Part shown: one piece after another, positions 34,501-41,688 of the stretch
Layout: each line of letters begins with the position of its first letter
How positions within the stretch are numbered: position 1 is the first letter of the stretch
NCBI GenBank assembly: GCA_913774625.1
Contig: CAJYHL010000071.1
Location: forward strand, 1 to 64,000
Direction: 5' to 3'
Source of the DNA: an uncultured Acidovorax sp.
GTDB taxonomy: Bacteria; Pseudomonadota; Gammaproteobacteria; Burkholderiales; Burkholderiaceae_C
DNA: 64,000 nucleotides
The notes under the pieces: generated by a model
What the model was told of the DNA's origin: nothing
The model's input: the letters and a program-made list of their open reading frames with translations, nothing else
Databases searched by the model: none
Position numbers and translations under genes: made by a program

Positions 34501-35399
34501 ACCTGGCCAAGCAGGCGGGCCGCAACCGCTACCACGCCTTCGACGCGGCGCAGGAGCGCGCCCAGCTGGCGCGCCGCACCCAGGCCGCCGAACTGGCGGA
34601 GGCGCTGGCCCAGGGCCAGTTCGCGCTCTATCTGCAGCCCAAGGTGGACATGCGCCGCGGCTCGGTGATCGGCGCCGAGGCCCTGGCCCGCTGGCACCAC
34701 CCGCAGCGCGGCCTGCTCGCGCCTGGCGCCTTCCTGCACCTGATCGAGAACACCGAGGTCCAGGCCCTGTTCGGCGAATGGGTGACCGACACCGCCCTGG
34801 GCCTGATCGCCGGGCTGCACCGAGCCGGGCTGGATCTGCCCATCAGCATCAACATCTCCGCCGAGCACCTGCAGCACGAGGGCTTCGCCGACTGGATGAT
34901 CCACCGTATCGCCCTGCAGCCGGAGGCGCCGCCGCATCTGCTGGACATGGAGATCACCGAAAGCGCAGCGCTCTACGACATCGACCACGTCGCGGACGAG
35001 CTGGAACGCCTGCGCGCCCTGGGCGTGACCGTGTCGCTGGACGACTTCGGCACGGGCTATTCGTCGCTGGCCTATCTGCGGCGGCTGCCGCTGGACCACA
35101 TCAAGCTGGACCGCAGCTTCGTGCACAACATGACCACCGACGCCGGCGACCGCGCCATCGTGCGCGGCGTGATCGGCCTGGGCGAATCCTTCGGCTACGG
35201 CATCATCGCCGAGGGGGTGGAAACCATCGAGCAGGGCGAAATGCTGCTGGACATGGGCTGCACCTGGGCACAGGGCTACTGCATCGCACGGCCCATGCCG
35301 GCGGAAGAATTCGCGGCCTGGGTCAGGGCCTGGCGGGCGCCCAGCCAGTGGCTGGTGCGGCCCGCGAGCTGGCCGCACCCGTCCACCAGCGGACGCTGA
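31557..35399 (+). CDS. Membrane PAS-GGDEF-EAL cyclic-di-GMP enzyme
   Basis: About 1280 residues. Residues 1-185 hold roughly five membrane helices. Five PAS-like modules follow (including FGSGHWEWHVQEQRFTYY, DVSEAKYTTVYQTLPDPAG, SETRFAQMFRALPYPMG and SAAALSLWDWNLQTG). Next is a GGDEF domain with intact GGDEF at 913-917 and an inhibitory-site RxxD (RPID) five residues before it, then an EAL domain with EAL at 1041-1043 and DDFGTGYSSL. Both catalytic sets look intact, so it could make and break c-di-GMP under sensory control. The start is uncertain: GTG 31557 is used because no ATG is in frame, and GTG 31548 and 31560 also fit. Confidence 0.85.
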   Translation: MVPGPFIISCLVYLALPAFVALLPQTPRQSRHRQVAVGAFAGALSLLAGQLMPQFMQSMSGGTQVVIHPALVAVCSFTFSPLAGAVAGLLPLMAHQLAGPENWPASAALAQSGAVWLLASLAALARRRYEVRSGWLLLALAILLPVVLAPWSPDGPLRWPWHYGAAVLALGSLLELHRAYRHTVRQLSAREQELLRTLEAFGSGHWEWHVQEQRFTYYGSFYEGFGLPSTPSPDAQGQDRAWQRWNALRHPEDTARIGPHLHRAMQGLEEVYEAQCRMRDARGNWRWVISRGQVAERDDLGRAVRIVGMDVDATEQRELREALDVSEAKYTTVYQTLPDPAGIMRLRDGCCLDVNPALARLLGLPVAEIVGHTAVQLGFWLSTREMARLLSALKRRGEVIGLPITATPQGRRLRGQLSAQTIQLDGEACAVFVFHDMTEASRMREQLETANALMQQAGRMARLGVWLNVYPVPGGPAYWSDVCRDIHGLQPGDPLPTAQDYLRDFVAPEWQDLVRRRFVQGMADLQPWRMEVEIIRRDGRRVWVRMSAEPEQESGRLLRLRGVIQDIDEAKQAEQGLRRSETRFAQMFRALPYPMGLTRKADGSYIDVNPAWERITGFSREEALDSTVVSLGLYTSEQRDRLAQQANAQGGLLAYQVEMRTRSGERRTLLQSMSPVEANGDACWLFVVDDITERERAEQRVREREAQLSLTISAAALSLWDWNLQTGLITGDERWQALHGLDLGAGNDGVPWNTAIAAEHIEGIEAECRRHAAQPATPFDATWQVRSQTGGARWLRNLGTIVERDLRGQPLRMVGVGIDVTSQHEKQAVLQLLAHHDALTGLPNRVLMGERLQEAMDEARSSGRLLGLAYLDLDGFKPVNDRLGHGAGDQLLVVIAGRLSRALRPIDCVARLGGDEFAVLLPQLESRRECERLLHALMESVAAPYKLEGERVVVTASIGYTLYPDDDADADTLLRHADQAMYLAKQAGRNRYHAFDAAQERAQLARRTQAAELAEALAQGQFALYLQPKVDMRRGSVIGAEALARWHHPQRGLLAPGAFLHLIENTEVQALFGEWVTDTALGLIAGLHRAGLDLPISINISAEHLQHEGFADWMIHRIALQPEAPPHLLDMEITESAALYDIDHVADELERLRALGVTVSLDDFGTGYSSLAYLRRLPLDHIKLDRSFVHNMTTDAGDRAIVRGVIGLGESFGYGIIAEGVETIEQGEMLLDMGCTWAQGYCIARPMPAEEFAAWVRAWRAPSQWLVRPASWPHPSTSGR

Positions 35400-35438
35400 T
35401 CGGCGCTGCGCCCGGCGCCGGCAGGGCCCCTCATCCCG

Positions 35439-37346
35439 TCAGCCCATCAAGTCCTTCACCTGCTGCAGCGCGGCCGGGTCGTCCAGCGTGGTCAGGTCGC
35501 CCGGATCGCGCCGCTCGGCCACCGCCTGCAGCGCGCGCCTCAGCAGCTTGCCGCTGCGCGTCTTGGGCAGCAGGCTCACGAAGAACACCCGCGACGGCCG
35601 GGCCACGGCTCCCAGCTGGCCATCGACCTGCTGCATGGCTTCGCCCTCCAGCCGGCGGGCGGCCTCGGGGTCGGCCAGCGCCGCGGCATCGCGCGGCACG
35701 GCGAAGGCCATGGCCACCTGGCCCTTGACGGCATCGGCCACGCCTACTACCGCCACTTCGGCGATGCCGGGGTGGGCGGCGATGCTTTCCTCGATCTCGC
35801 GCGTGCCCAGCCGGTGACCGGCCACGTTGATCACGTCGTCGGTGCGGCCCAGGATGAAGTAGTAGCCGTCCGCGTCGCGGATACCCCAGTCGAAGGTGCT
35901 GTAACGCATGGGACCGGGCAGGCTCTTCCAGTAGGTGTTCACGAAGCGCTCGTCGTCGCGCCAGACGGTCTGCATACAGCCGGGCGGCAGCGGGCCGTCG
36001 ATCGCCAGCACGCCCTTCTGGCCCGGTTCGGTCAGTTCCTCGCCGGTGGATTCGTCGATCAGCTTCACGTCGTAGCCATAGACGGCACGGCCCGGGCTGC
36101 CCAGGCGGGGTGCCTGGGGCGCCACGCCCATGGCCAGCGTCAGGATGGGCCAGCCGGTTTCGGTCTGCCAGTAGTTGTCGATGATGGGCACGCCCAGCGC
36201 CTCGCCGATCCAGGCGGCCGTGGGCGCATCCAGCGGCTCGCCGGCCAGCCACAGGGCCTTGAGCGAGGAGACATCATGGCGCGCCAGATAGGCCGCGTCC
36301 TGCTTCTTCAGCACGCGCACCGCCGTGGGCGCGGAGAACATGTGGGTGACCTTGTGCCGCTCCACGATGCTCCACCACACGCCCGCATCGGGCCGGGTGG
36401 GCAGGCCTTCGTAGAAGATGGTGGTCATGCCCGCCAGCAGCGGGCCATAGACGATGTAGCTGTGGCCCACCACCCAGCCGATGTCGCTGGTGGCGAAGAA
36501 CACCTGGCCGGCCCGGGCGTCGAACAGGTGGCGCATGCTGGCCGCCAGCGCCACGGCATAGCCGCCCGTGTCGCGCTGCACGCCCTTGGGCCGGCCGGTG
36601 GTGCCGCTGGTGTAGAGCGTGTAGCTGGGGTGGGTCGCGTCCACCCATTCGCAGGGCACCTGCGCGTCCAGGTGCTTTTCGCGCAGGGCGGCCCAGGCAT
36701 GGTCCCGCCCGGGCGTGAGCGGCATGGGGGCCAGTCCCCGGTCCAGCAGCAGCACGGCGCCGGGCTGGTGGCGCGACAGGCGCAGGGCCTCGTCCAGCAG
36801 CGGCTTGTAGGGCACGACCTTGCCGCCGCGCGAACCGGCATCGGCGCTGACGATGGCCACCGGCTCCGCATCGTCGATGCGCGAGGCCAGCGCCCCGGAG
36901 GCGAAGCCGCCGAACACCACGCAATGCAGCGCGCCGATGCGCGCGCAGGCCAGCATGGCGAAGGCGGCCTCGGCCACCATGGGCATGTAGATCAGCACCC
37001 GGTCGCCGCGCCGCACGCCCAGCGACTGCAGCATGGCCGCCACGCGCTGCACCTCGGTATGCAGCTCGGCATAGGAATAGCTGCGTTCGCTGCCGGTCTC
37101 TGTCGATATGGCGACCAGTGCCGGCTGCCCGGCGCGCTCCGCCAGATGCCGGTCCACCGCGTTGTGGCAGAGGTTGGTGGTGCCGCCCGCGAACCAGCGC
37201 GCGAAGGGCAGGTTCGAGTAGTCGCAGATCTGCGCAGGAGGGGTGCGCCATTCGATCAGCCGGGCCTGCTCGGCCCAAAAGCCTTCGCGGTCCTCGATGG
37301 ACCGACGATGGAAATCCGCAACAGAGGCGCTGGTCTGCTCTGGCAT
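35439..37346 (-). CDS. prpE: Propionyl-CoA synthetase
   Basis: A 635-residue AMP-forming acyl-CoA synthetase: the N-terminal ACAS domain, YTLYTSGTTGRPKGV (adenylate loop), FATSDIGWVVGHSYI, NYWQTETGWPI, GRTDDVINVAGHRL, and the C-terminal LLPKTRSGKLLRR whose Lys600 is the residue acetylated by Pat in homologues. The sequence favours propionyl-CoA synthetase over acetyl-CoA synthetase. GGAGA precedes ATG 37346. No prpBCD genes are adjacent, so it acts as a stand-alone propionate-activating enzyme. The Pat-like gene of this window is a plausible regulator. Confidence 0.88.
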   Translation of the reverse strand: MPEQTSASVADFHRRSIEDREGFWAEQARLIEWRTPPAQICDYSNLPFARWFAGGTTNLCHNAVDRHLAERAGQPALVAISTETGSERSYSYAELHTEVQRVAAMLQSLGVRRGDRVLIYMPMVAEAAFAMLACARIGALHCVVFGGFASGALASRIDDAEPVAIVSADAGSRGGKVVPYKPLLDEALRLSRHQPGAVLLLDRGLAPMPLTPGRDHAWAALREKHLDAQVPCEWVDATHPSYTLYTSGTTGRPKGVQRDTGGYAVALAASMRHLFDARAGQVFFATSDIGWVVGHSYIVYGPLLAGMTTIFYEGLPTRPDAGVWWSIVERHKVTHMFSAPTAVRVLKKQDAAYLARHDVSSLKALWLAGEPLDAPTAAWIGEALGVPIIDNYWQTETGWPILTLAMGVAPQAPRLGSPGRAVYGYDVKLIDESTGEELTEPGQKGVLAIDGPLPPGCMQTVWRDDERFVNTYWKSLPGPMRYSTFDWGIRDADGYYFILGRTDDVINVAGHRLGTREIEESIAAHPGIAEVAVVGVADAVKGQVAMAFAVPRDAAALADPEAARRLEGEAMQQVDGQLGAVARPSRVFFVSLLPKTRSGKLLRRALQAVAERRDPGDLTTLDDPAALQQVKDLMG

Positions 37347-37383
37347 GGCTTTGTCTCCTGTTTTGTAGGTTTGGCGAAAGGAA

Positions 37384-37397
37384 GAACAAGCTTGTTC
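37384..37397. promoter_or_regulatory. Perfect 14-bp palindrome upstream of prpE
   Basis: GAACAAG (37384-37390) abuts its exact reverse complement CTTGTTC (37391-37397), 38 bp before the prpE start. It is a good operator candidate for an unknown dimeric regulator. The rest of the gap 37347-37657 holds an AT-richer stretch (37545-37610), a possible promoter region, and nothing else I can name. Confidence 0.5.
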
Positions 37398-37657
37398 AGA
37401 GCGGCTGACAGAGGCCTGACAGGACGGTCCGGGCAGCGCCGCCCAGGGCTGCCGTGCTGCGGCCCGCAGCCTGCGCCGGGCCGGGAGGGACGGCCACCCC
37501 TCCACCGGACCCCTCGCGCCTTTCCATCGACCGTGCCGATGTCGAATAGGCGAGGAATATTCGGCGAAGATTTGAGGTGTATTAAAAGGATACGGAATAC
37601 GCTGCCTGCATTGTTGCGGACGTATCACATGGCATGGGCCTTGAGGCGAGCGCCGCA

Positions 37658-37851
37658 GCTGGCAGGTGAACGTCGCCGTCACCCACCTGGACCAGATGAC
37701 CCAGCAGAATGCCGCGCTGGTCGAGGAGTCGGCTGCCGCGGCGGGCAGCCTGGAGGAGCAGGGACGGCGCCTGGCCGAGGCGGTGTCCCGCTTCCGGCTG
37801 AACTCGCAGGCCACCGCCGGCATCGGAGCCGCAGCGCCGCAACTGCGATGA
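37658..37851 (+). pseudogene. Methyl-accepting chemotaxis protein, 3' remnant
   Basis: The frame encodes QVNVAVTHLDQMTQQNAALV followed by EESAAAAGSLEEQ and about 25 more residues to TGA at 37851. This is the very C-terminal part of a chemoreceptor signalling domain, where family members read 'QVNQAVTQLDQMTQQNAALVEE'. Upstream sequence has no relation to the rest of a receptor (normally more than 450 residues), so this is a deletion remnant. No start or promoter is apparent. Confidence 0.7.
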
Positions 37852-37927
37852 CTCGCAGACACGGACCGCGGCCCCTGCCAGGGCACGGGCGCCGCTGGAG
37901 CTTCCGTTCTGCGTTCTGCTTTCGGGG

Positions 37928-38542
37928 TTATTTCACCAGCGCCAGCACGTCCTTGAATGCCGGGTGCTCGCAGCCGCGCAGCCACTCGAAGGCCACCATC
38001 TCGGTGGTCACCAGTTCGGCGCCGGCGCCGGCCAGCCGGTCGAAGGCCGCATCGCGGTTGCGCTCGGTGCGCGAGCCACAGGCGTCGGTCACCACCCAGA
38101 CCTCGAACTCGTCCTCCAGCAGGTCCAGCGCCGTCTGCAGCAGGCAGACATGGGCCTCGCAGCCCGCGATGACGATGCTGCCGCGCGCGTCGGCCGGGCT
38201 TTGCTGCTGCGCGTTCTTCTGCAGATGGCGCGGCAGGCTGCGGGCGTTGCCGCCCTGCTGCGGCTTGGCCGGCGGGCGCAGCCATTCGCCCAGGCCCTCT
38301 TCAGCGGCGCTGAACTGCATCTTGGCCAGCGTGCGGCGGCAGGCGGCGCGCACCACGGGGTCGTTGGGCCCCAGGCGCGAAGGATTCTGCTCAGTGCCCC
38401 AGACAGGCACCTCCAGCGCCTGGGCCACCTGTGCCAGCAGCCGGGCATTGGCCAGGACGCCGGCGCCTTCGAAGATCGCAGGCATCAGACGTTCCTGGTA
38501 GTCCACCAGAACGAGTTGGGATTCGAGTGCGTCGAGAAGCAT
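37928..38542 (-). CDS. Isochorismatase-like cysteine hydrolase
   Basis: A 204-residue isochorismatase-superfamily protein with the catalytic triad Asp14 (VLVDYQERL), Lys74 (LAKMQF) and Cys133 (GCEAHVCLLQTALDLL). It resembles the YcaC-like hydrolase group. The substrate, probably a small amide or ester-like metabolite, is unknown. ATG 38542 is the first Met matching the family start. It has no operon partner; the aldose dehydrogenase gene upstream on the same strand ends about 120 nt away. Confidence 0.85.
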   Translation of the reverse strand: MLLDALESQLVLVDYQERLMPAIFEGAGVLANARLLAQVAQALEVPVWGTEQNPSRLGPNDPVVRAACRRTLAKMQFSAAEEGLGEWLRPPAKPQQGGNARSLPRHLQKNAQQQSPADARGSIVIAGCEAHVCLLQTALDLLEDEFEVWVVTDACGSRTERNRDAAFDRLAGAGAELVTTEMVAFEWLRGCEHPAFKDVLALVK

Positions 38543-38613
38543 GGTGGCGTACCTTGGGTCCGGCTGAATGGAAGCGAAATGACCTGCCTGCGCTTGCGGA
38601 ATCGGCACAGGCA

Positions 38614-38630
38614 GCTATCAATCATATAGC
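38614..38630. repeat. Dispersed 17-bp palindromic element, copy 4
   Basis: Perfect GCTAT (38614-38618), N7, ATAGC (38626-38630), extended by GGC/GCC on the outside. It is intergenic, between the dehydrogenase stop and the hydrolase start. Confidence 0.6.
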
Positions 38631-38659
38631 AGCCTACGGGGCCACAGGCGCCCCTGTGT

Positions 38660-39862
38660 TCAGGGCCGCAGCCGCAGCAGCTGCCCATCCGGGCTGTCGG
38701 TCAGCAGGTAGAGCCAGCCATCGGGCCCCTGGCGCACGTCGCGGATGCGGTTGCCTGCCTTGTCCAGCAGGTATTCGTCGCGCACCACCCGGCCCGAGGC
38801 GTCGAACTGCAGCCGGTGCAGGCGCGCGAAGCGCAGCGAGCCTACGAACAGGCTGCCCTTCCAGGCCGCCCCATAGCGGTCGCTGGTCAGAAAGGCCATG
38901 CCCGAAGGCGCGATCGACGGCACCCAGTAATGCAGCGGCTGTTCCATGCCCGCCTTGGCCGTGCCTTCGCCGATCTTGCCGCCGCCGTAGTTCTCTCCAT
39001 AGGTGATGACCGGCCAGCCATAGTTGCGGCCCGCCTGCACGATATTGATCTCGTCGCCGCCCTGCGGGCCATGTTCATGCGTCCACAGGCGCCCGTCGGG
39101 CCCCAGCGTGGCGCCCTGCACGTTGCGATGGCCCCAGCTCCAGATCTCGGGCAGTGCCCCGGCAGGGGCCGGGTTGCCCGGCGCGGCGCCGCCGTCTATG
39201 CGCACATGAACGATCTTGCCGAGGTGGTTGTCCAGGGTCTGCGCATCGTCCCTGCGGCTGAAGCGGTCGCCGAGGGTGAGGAACAGGCCCCCTTGCCCGT
39301 CCTGCACGATGCGGCAGCCGAAATGCGCCGTGCTGCGCACCTTGGGCTTCTGGCTGAAGATGACCTGAACGTCCTTCAGCGTCTTTTCCTCGGATGGAAG
39401 CGTAGCCCGTGCCAGCGCCGTGCTGTTGGTGCCGCCGCCCTTGGCATCGGGTTCTGAAAAGCAGAAGTAGATGCGTCGGTTGCGCTCGAAGTCGGCATCC
39501 GCCACCACGTCGAGCAAGCCGCCCTGCCCGCCTGCGGCGATCGCCGGTAGCCCTGCCAGCGGCGCACTGAGGCGGCCGTCGGACTCCACGATGCGCAGGC
39601 GGCCGGGCCGCTCGGTGACCAGGAAGCGCCCGCCCGGCAGGAAGGCCAGCCCCCAGGGATGCTCCAGCCCGGTCGCCACCACTTCGGTGGAAACCGCTGA
39701 ACGCGCGGCCACCGGGGCTACCGGCGGCGCCCCTGCGGCCGCATGCGCGGGGGCCACGGCCCAGGCGATGGCGGTGGTGAGAATGATCGCCGCCGCTACC
39801 TTAACCATAGCTGCCTGTGGCCTCTGCATCAGGGTGGGGCCTGCATTTCGTTGCAAATTCAT
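38660..39862 (-). CDS. PQQ-dependent aldose sugar dehydrogenase (YliI/Asd family)
   Basis: A 400-residue exported protein. The signal region ends near residue 43 (APAHAAAG) and a six-bladed beta-propeller follows, with GLEHPWGLAFLPGGRFLVTE, GGLLDVVADADFERNRRIYF, IWSWGHRNVQGATLGPDGRL and WTHEHGPQGGDEINI. These are signatures of soluble PQQ-dependent aldose or sorbosone-type dehydrogenases. It would oxidise sugars in the periplasm if PQQ is available; no PQQ genes are visible here. GGAGA precedes ATG 39862. Confidence 0.85.
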   Translation of the reverse strand: MNLQRNAGPTLMQRPQAAMVKVAAAIILTTAIAWAVAPAHAAAGAPPVAPVAARSAVSTEVVATGLEHPWGLAFLPGGRFLVTERPGRLRIVESDGRLSAPLAGLPAIAAGGQGGLLDVVADADFERNRRIYFCFSEPDAKGGGTNSTALARATLPSEEKTLKDVQVIFSQKPKVRSTAHFGCRIVQDGQGGLFLTLGDRFSRRDDAQTLDNHLGKIVHVRIDGGAAPGNPAPAGALPEIWSWGHRNVQGATLGPDGRLWTHEHGPQGGDEINIVQAGRNYGWPVITYGENYGGGKIGEGTAKAGMEQPLHYWVPSIAPSGMAFLTSDRYGAAWKGSLFVGSLRFARLHRLQFDASGRVVRDEYLLDKAGNRIRDVRQGPDGWLYLLTDSPDGQLLRLRP

Positions 39863-40048
39863 CGGGGTCTCCTCGGAAGCCCCGGCTACGGGGCCCGCCC
39901 ATGCCGCAAACCCGCGTCGCTGCGTGCTCTGGCGGACTTCATCATCGGCAAAAACCATGACTATCTCCCGAGCATCCCGACTCAAAAAGCAGGACGTTCG
40001 GCATTTTTTTGTAGGACTTCCGCCCAAGCCGTGCTACTCTCGCGACCC

Positions 40049-40621
40049 ATGTCACGTTGGATTTGCTTTTTGTTACTTGTTGGCGCCCAGGCCGTACACG
40101 CAGCCCCCGCTGCCAGCAAGATCAGCGACGATGAAATCGACCGCATCCTCAAGGAACGCGGCTTGATGTCCCAACTGCAGGAAGTGCGCAACGACGTCAC
40201 CGACCGCACGACCACCCTGGTGTCCACCGCCATGGGTTTTCTGGGCGTTCCCTACCGCCGCGGCGGCAGCAGCGCAGAAACCGGCTTCGACTGCAGCGGC
40301 TTCGTCAGGACCATCTTCGAGCAGGCCAAGGGCCTGGTGCTGCCGCGCCGCGCCAAGGAACAGGCCGCCGCCACCGAAGTCATCGACAAGAAAGACCTGA
40401 AGCCCGGCGATCTGGTGTTCTTCAACACCATGCGCCACGCCTTCAGCCATGTCGGCATCTATCTGGGTGACGGCAAGTTCATCCACTCCCCCCGCAGCGG
40501 CTCCGAAGTGCGCGTGGAAGACATGACGGGCAAATACTGGCAGCGCCGCTTCAACGGTGCCCGCCGCGTGGTGGCAGAAGATGACGCCGCCGACGCGCTC
40601 GCCAATTCGGCGCGCCGCTGA
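40049..40621 (+). CDS. NlpC/P60 family cell-wall endopeptidase
   Basis: A 190-residue exported peptidase with a signal peptide (1-19, QAVHA-AP), a short helical linker, and an NlpC/P60 domain. The catalytic Cys82 is in GFDCSGFVRTIF; His134 is in HAFSHVGIYLG and His146 in KFIHSP. Such enzymes cut the D-Glu-meso-diaminopimelate bond in peptidoglycan stems. A TACTCT hexamer eight nt before the ATG suggests a leaderless transcript, and a strong terminator follows the stop. Confidence 0.9.
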   Translation: MSRWICFLLLVGAQAVHAAPAASKISDDEIDRILKERGLMSQLQEVRNDVTDRTTTLVSTAMGFLGVPYRRGGSSAETGFDCSGFVRTIFEQAKGLVLPRRAKEQAAATEVIDKKDLKPGDLVFFNTMRHAFSHVGIYLGDGKFIHSPRSGSEVRVEDMTGKYWQRRFNGARRVVAEDDAADALANSARR

Positions 40622-40656
40622 GCGCCTACTGCAGCCGGGCACTCCTCCCCAGAAAA

Positions 40657-40680
40657 AGCCGCCTCATGGCGGCTTTTTTG
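40657..40680 (+). terminator. Rho-independent terminator after the NlpC/P60 gene
   Basis: Perfect 7-bp stem AGCCGCC/GGCGGCT with loop TCAT, followed by a run of T. It stands 35 bp after the stop. Confidence 0.88.
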
Positions 40681-40845
40681 CGTCTGGACTCCTCTGAAAG
40701 CATCCTGCCGGCCGTGCCAGGGCCGCATGTGCGGCGTCGTCCTGCAAGGGAGGGTCGCGCCGCTGGCCACAATGCGCCTCAGCGGCCTGCAGGGCATGCC
40801 CATGCGCCGTACCGTCTTCCTCAACCCTTGCACTGAAAGCACCCC

Positions 40846-41097
40846 ATGATGTCCCTACTCGGCACTCTGTTCGTCGGCCTGATCGTCGGCCTGCTGGCTC
40901 GCGCCATCAAACCCGGTGACGACAAGCTCGGCTGGTTCATGACCATGCTGCTCGGCGTTGCGGGCGCCTTTCTCGCCACTTATGTCGGCGTCGCCATGGG
41001 CTGGTACGCGCAGGGCCAGGCCGCAGGCTGGATCGCCTCCATCGTCGGCGCCATCGTGCTGCTGGTGCTCTACGGCATGATCCGCCGCAAGGGCTGA
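40846..41097 (+). CDS. GlsB/YeaQ/YmgE family membrane protein
   Basis: An 83-residue protein of three hydrophobic segments (LLGTLFVGLIVGLLARAI; GWFMTMLLGVAGAFLATYVG; WIASIVGAIVLLVLYGMI) with the family's PGDDKLGW turn. Members are small inner-membrane stress proteins, formerly called transglycosylase-associated, without known activity. Two consecutive ATGs could start it (40846, 40849). The 224 bp upstream hold the preceding terminator and nothing else recognisable. Confidence 0.87.
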   Translation: MMSLLGTLFVGLIVGLLARAIKPGDDKLGWFMTMLLGVAGAFLATYVGVAMGWYAQGQAAGWIASIVGAIVLLVLYGMIRRKG

Positions 41098-41134
41098 GCT
41101 CGGCGTCCGGCCTTCGCATGATGCAACCCCGCCG

Positions 41135-41650
41135 ATGCTGAAGAAATCCAGGCCTCCGTCCGCAGAGCAGCTGGCGGACGGCGACAGGGCGCTGCAGGCC
41201 GCCATCGAAAGCAGCCGCCGCCTGCTGCACCGCCGCGCCCTCTATGCGGCGGTGGCCAGCACTGTGCCGGTCCCTGGGCTGGATTGGGCTGTGGACGCCG
41301 CGCTGCTGTCGCGCCTGGTGCCCCAGATCAACGCCCACTTCGGCCTGACGCCCGCGCAGATCGACGCCCTTACGCCCCACAAGCGCGAGCAGGTGCAGAA
41401 AGCCGTCTCGATGGTGGGCTCGGTACTGATCGGCAAGCTGGTCACGCGCGAACTGGTCATCCGCGCCAGCCGCACCATAGGCATGCGCCTGACCGCCACC
41501 CAGGCCGCCAAATTCGTTCCCCTGGCCGGCCAGGCCGTGGCGGCCGCACTGGGATATGCCACGCTGCGCTACCTGGGCGAGCAGCATCTGCAGGACTGCG
41601 TGCGGGTGGTCAAGCAAGCCCAGCTGAGTCTGCCCGAGCCCAGGGCCTGA
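41135..41650 (+). CDS. Hydrophobic DUF697-like protein of unknown function
   Basis: A 171-residue protein with alternating amphipathic and hydrophobic helices: LYAAVASTVPVPGLDWAVDA, then QINAHFGLTPAQID, and VSMVGSVLIGKLVTRELV, FVPLAGQAVAAALGYATLRY. This pattern resembles DUF697 and related membrane-associated helical domains, but I do not assign a family firmly. It follows the GlsB-like gene by 37 nt on the same strand, so both may form a small membrane-stress operon. Confidence 0.6.
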   Translation: MLKKSRPPSAEQLADGDRALQAAIESSRRLLHRRALYAAVASTVPVPGLDWAVDAALLSRLVPQINAHFGLTPAQIDALTPHKREQVQKAVSMVGSVLIGKLVTRELVIRASRTIGMRLTATQAAKFVPLAGQAVAAALGYATLRYLGEQHLQDCVRVVKQAQLSLPEPRA

Positions 41651-41688
41651 GCACCCCGGCGCACCGGGCGCGGCACAATTGCCGGCCA

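Noticed and set aside
31890-35378. Antisense frame of about 1160 codons opposite the GGDEF-EAL gene
   Set aside because: The composition is low-complexity and lacks any motif, while the plus strand carries intact PAS, GGDEF and EAL signatures.
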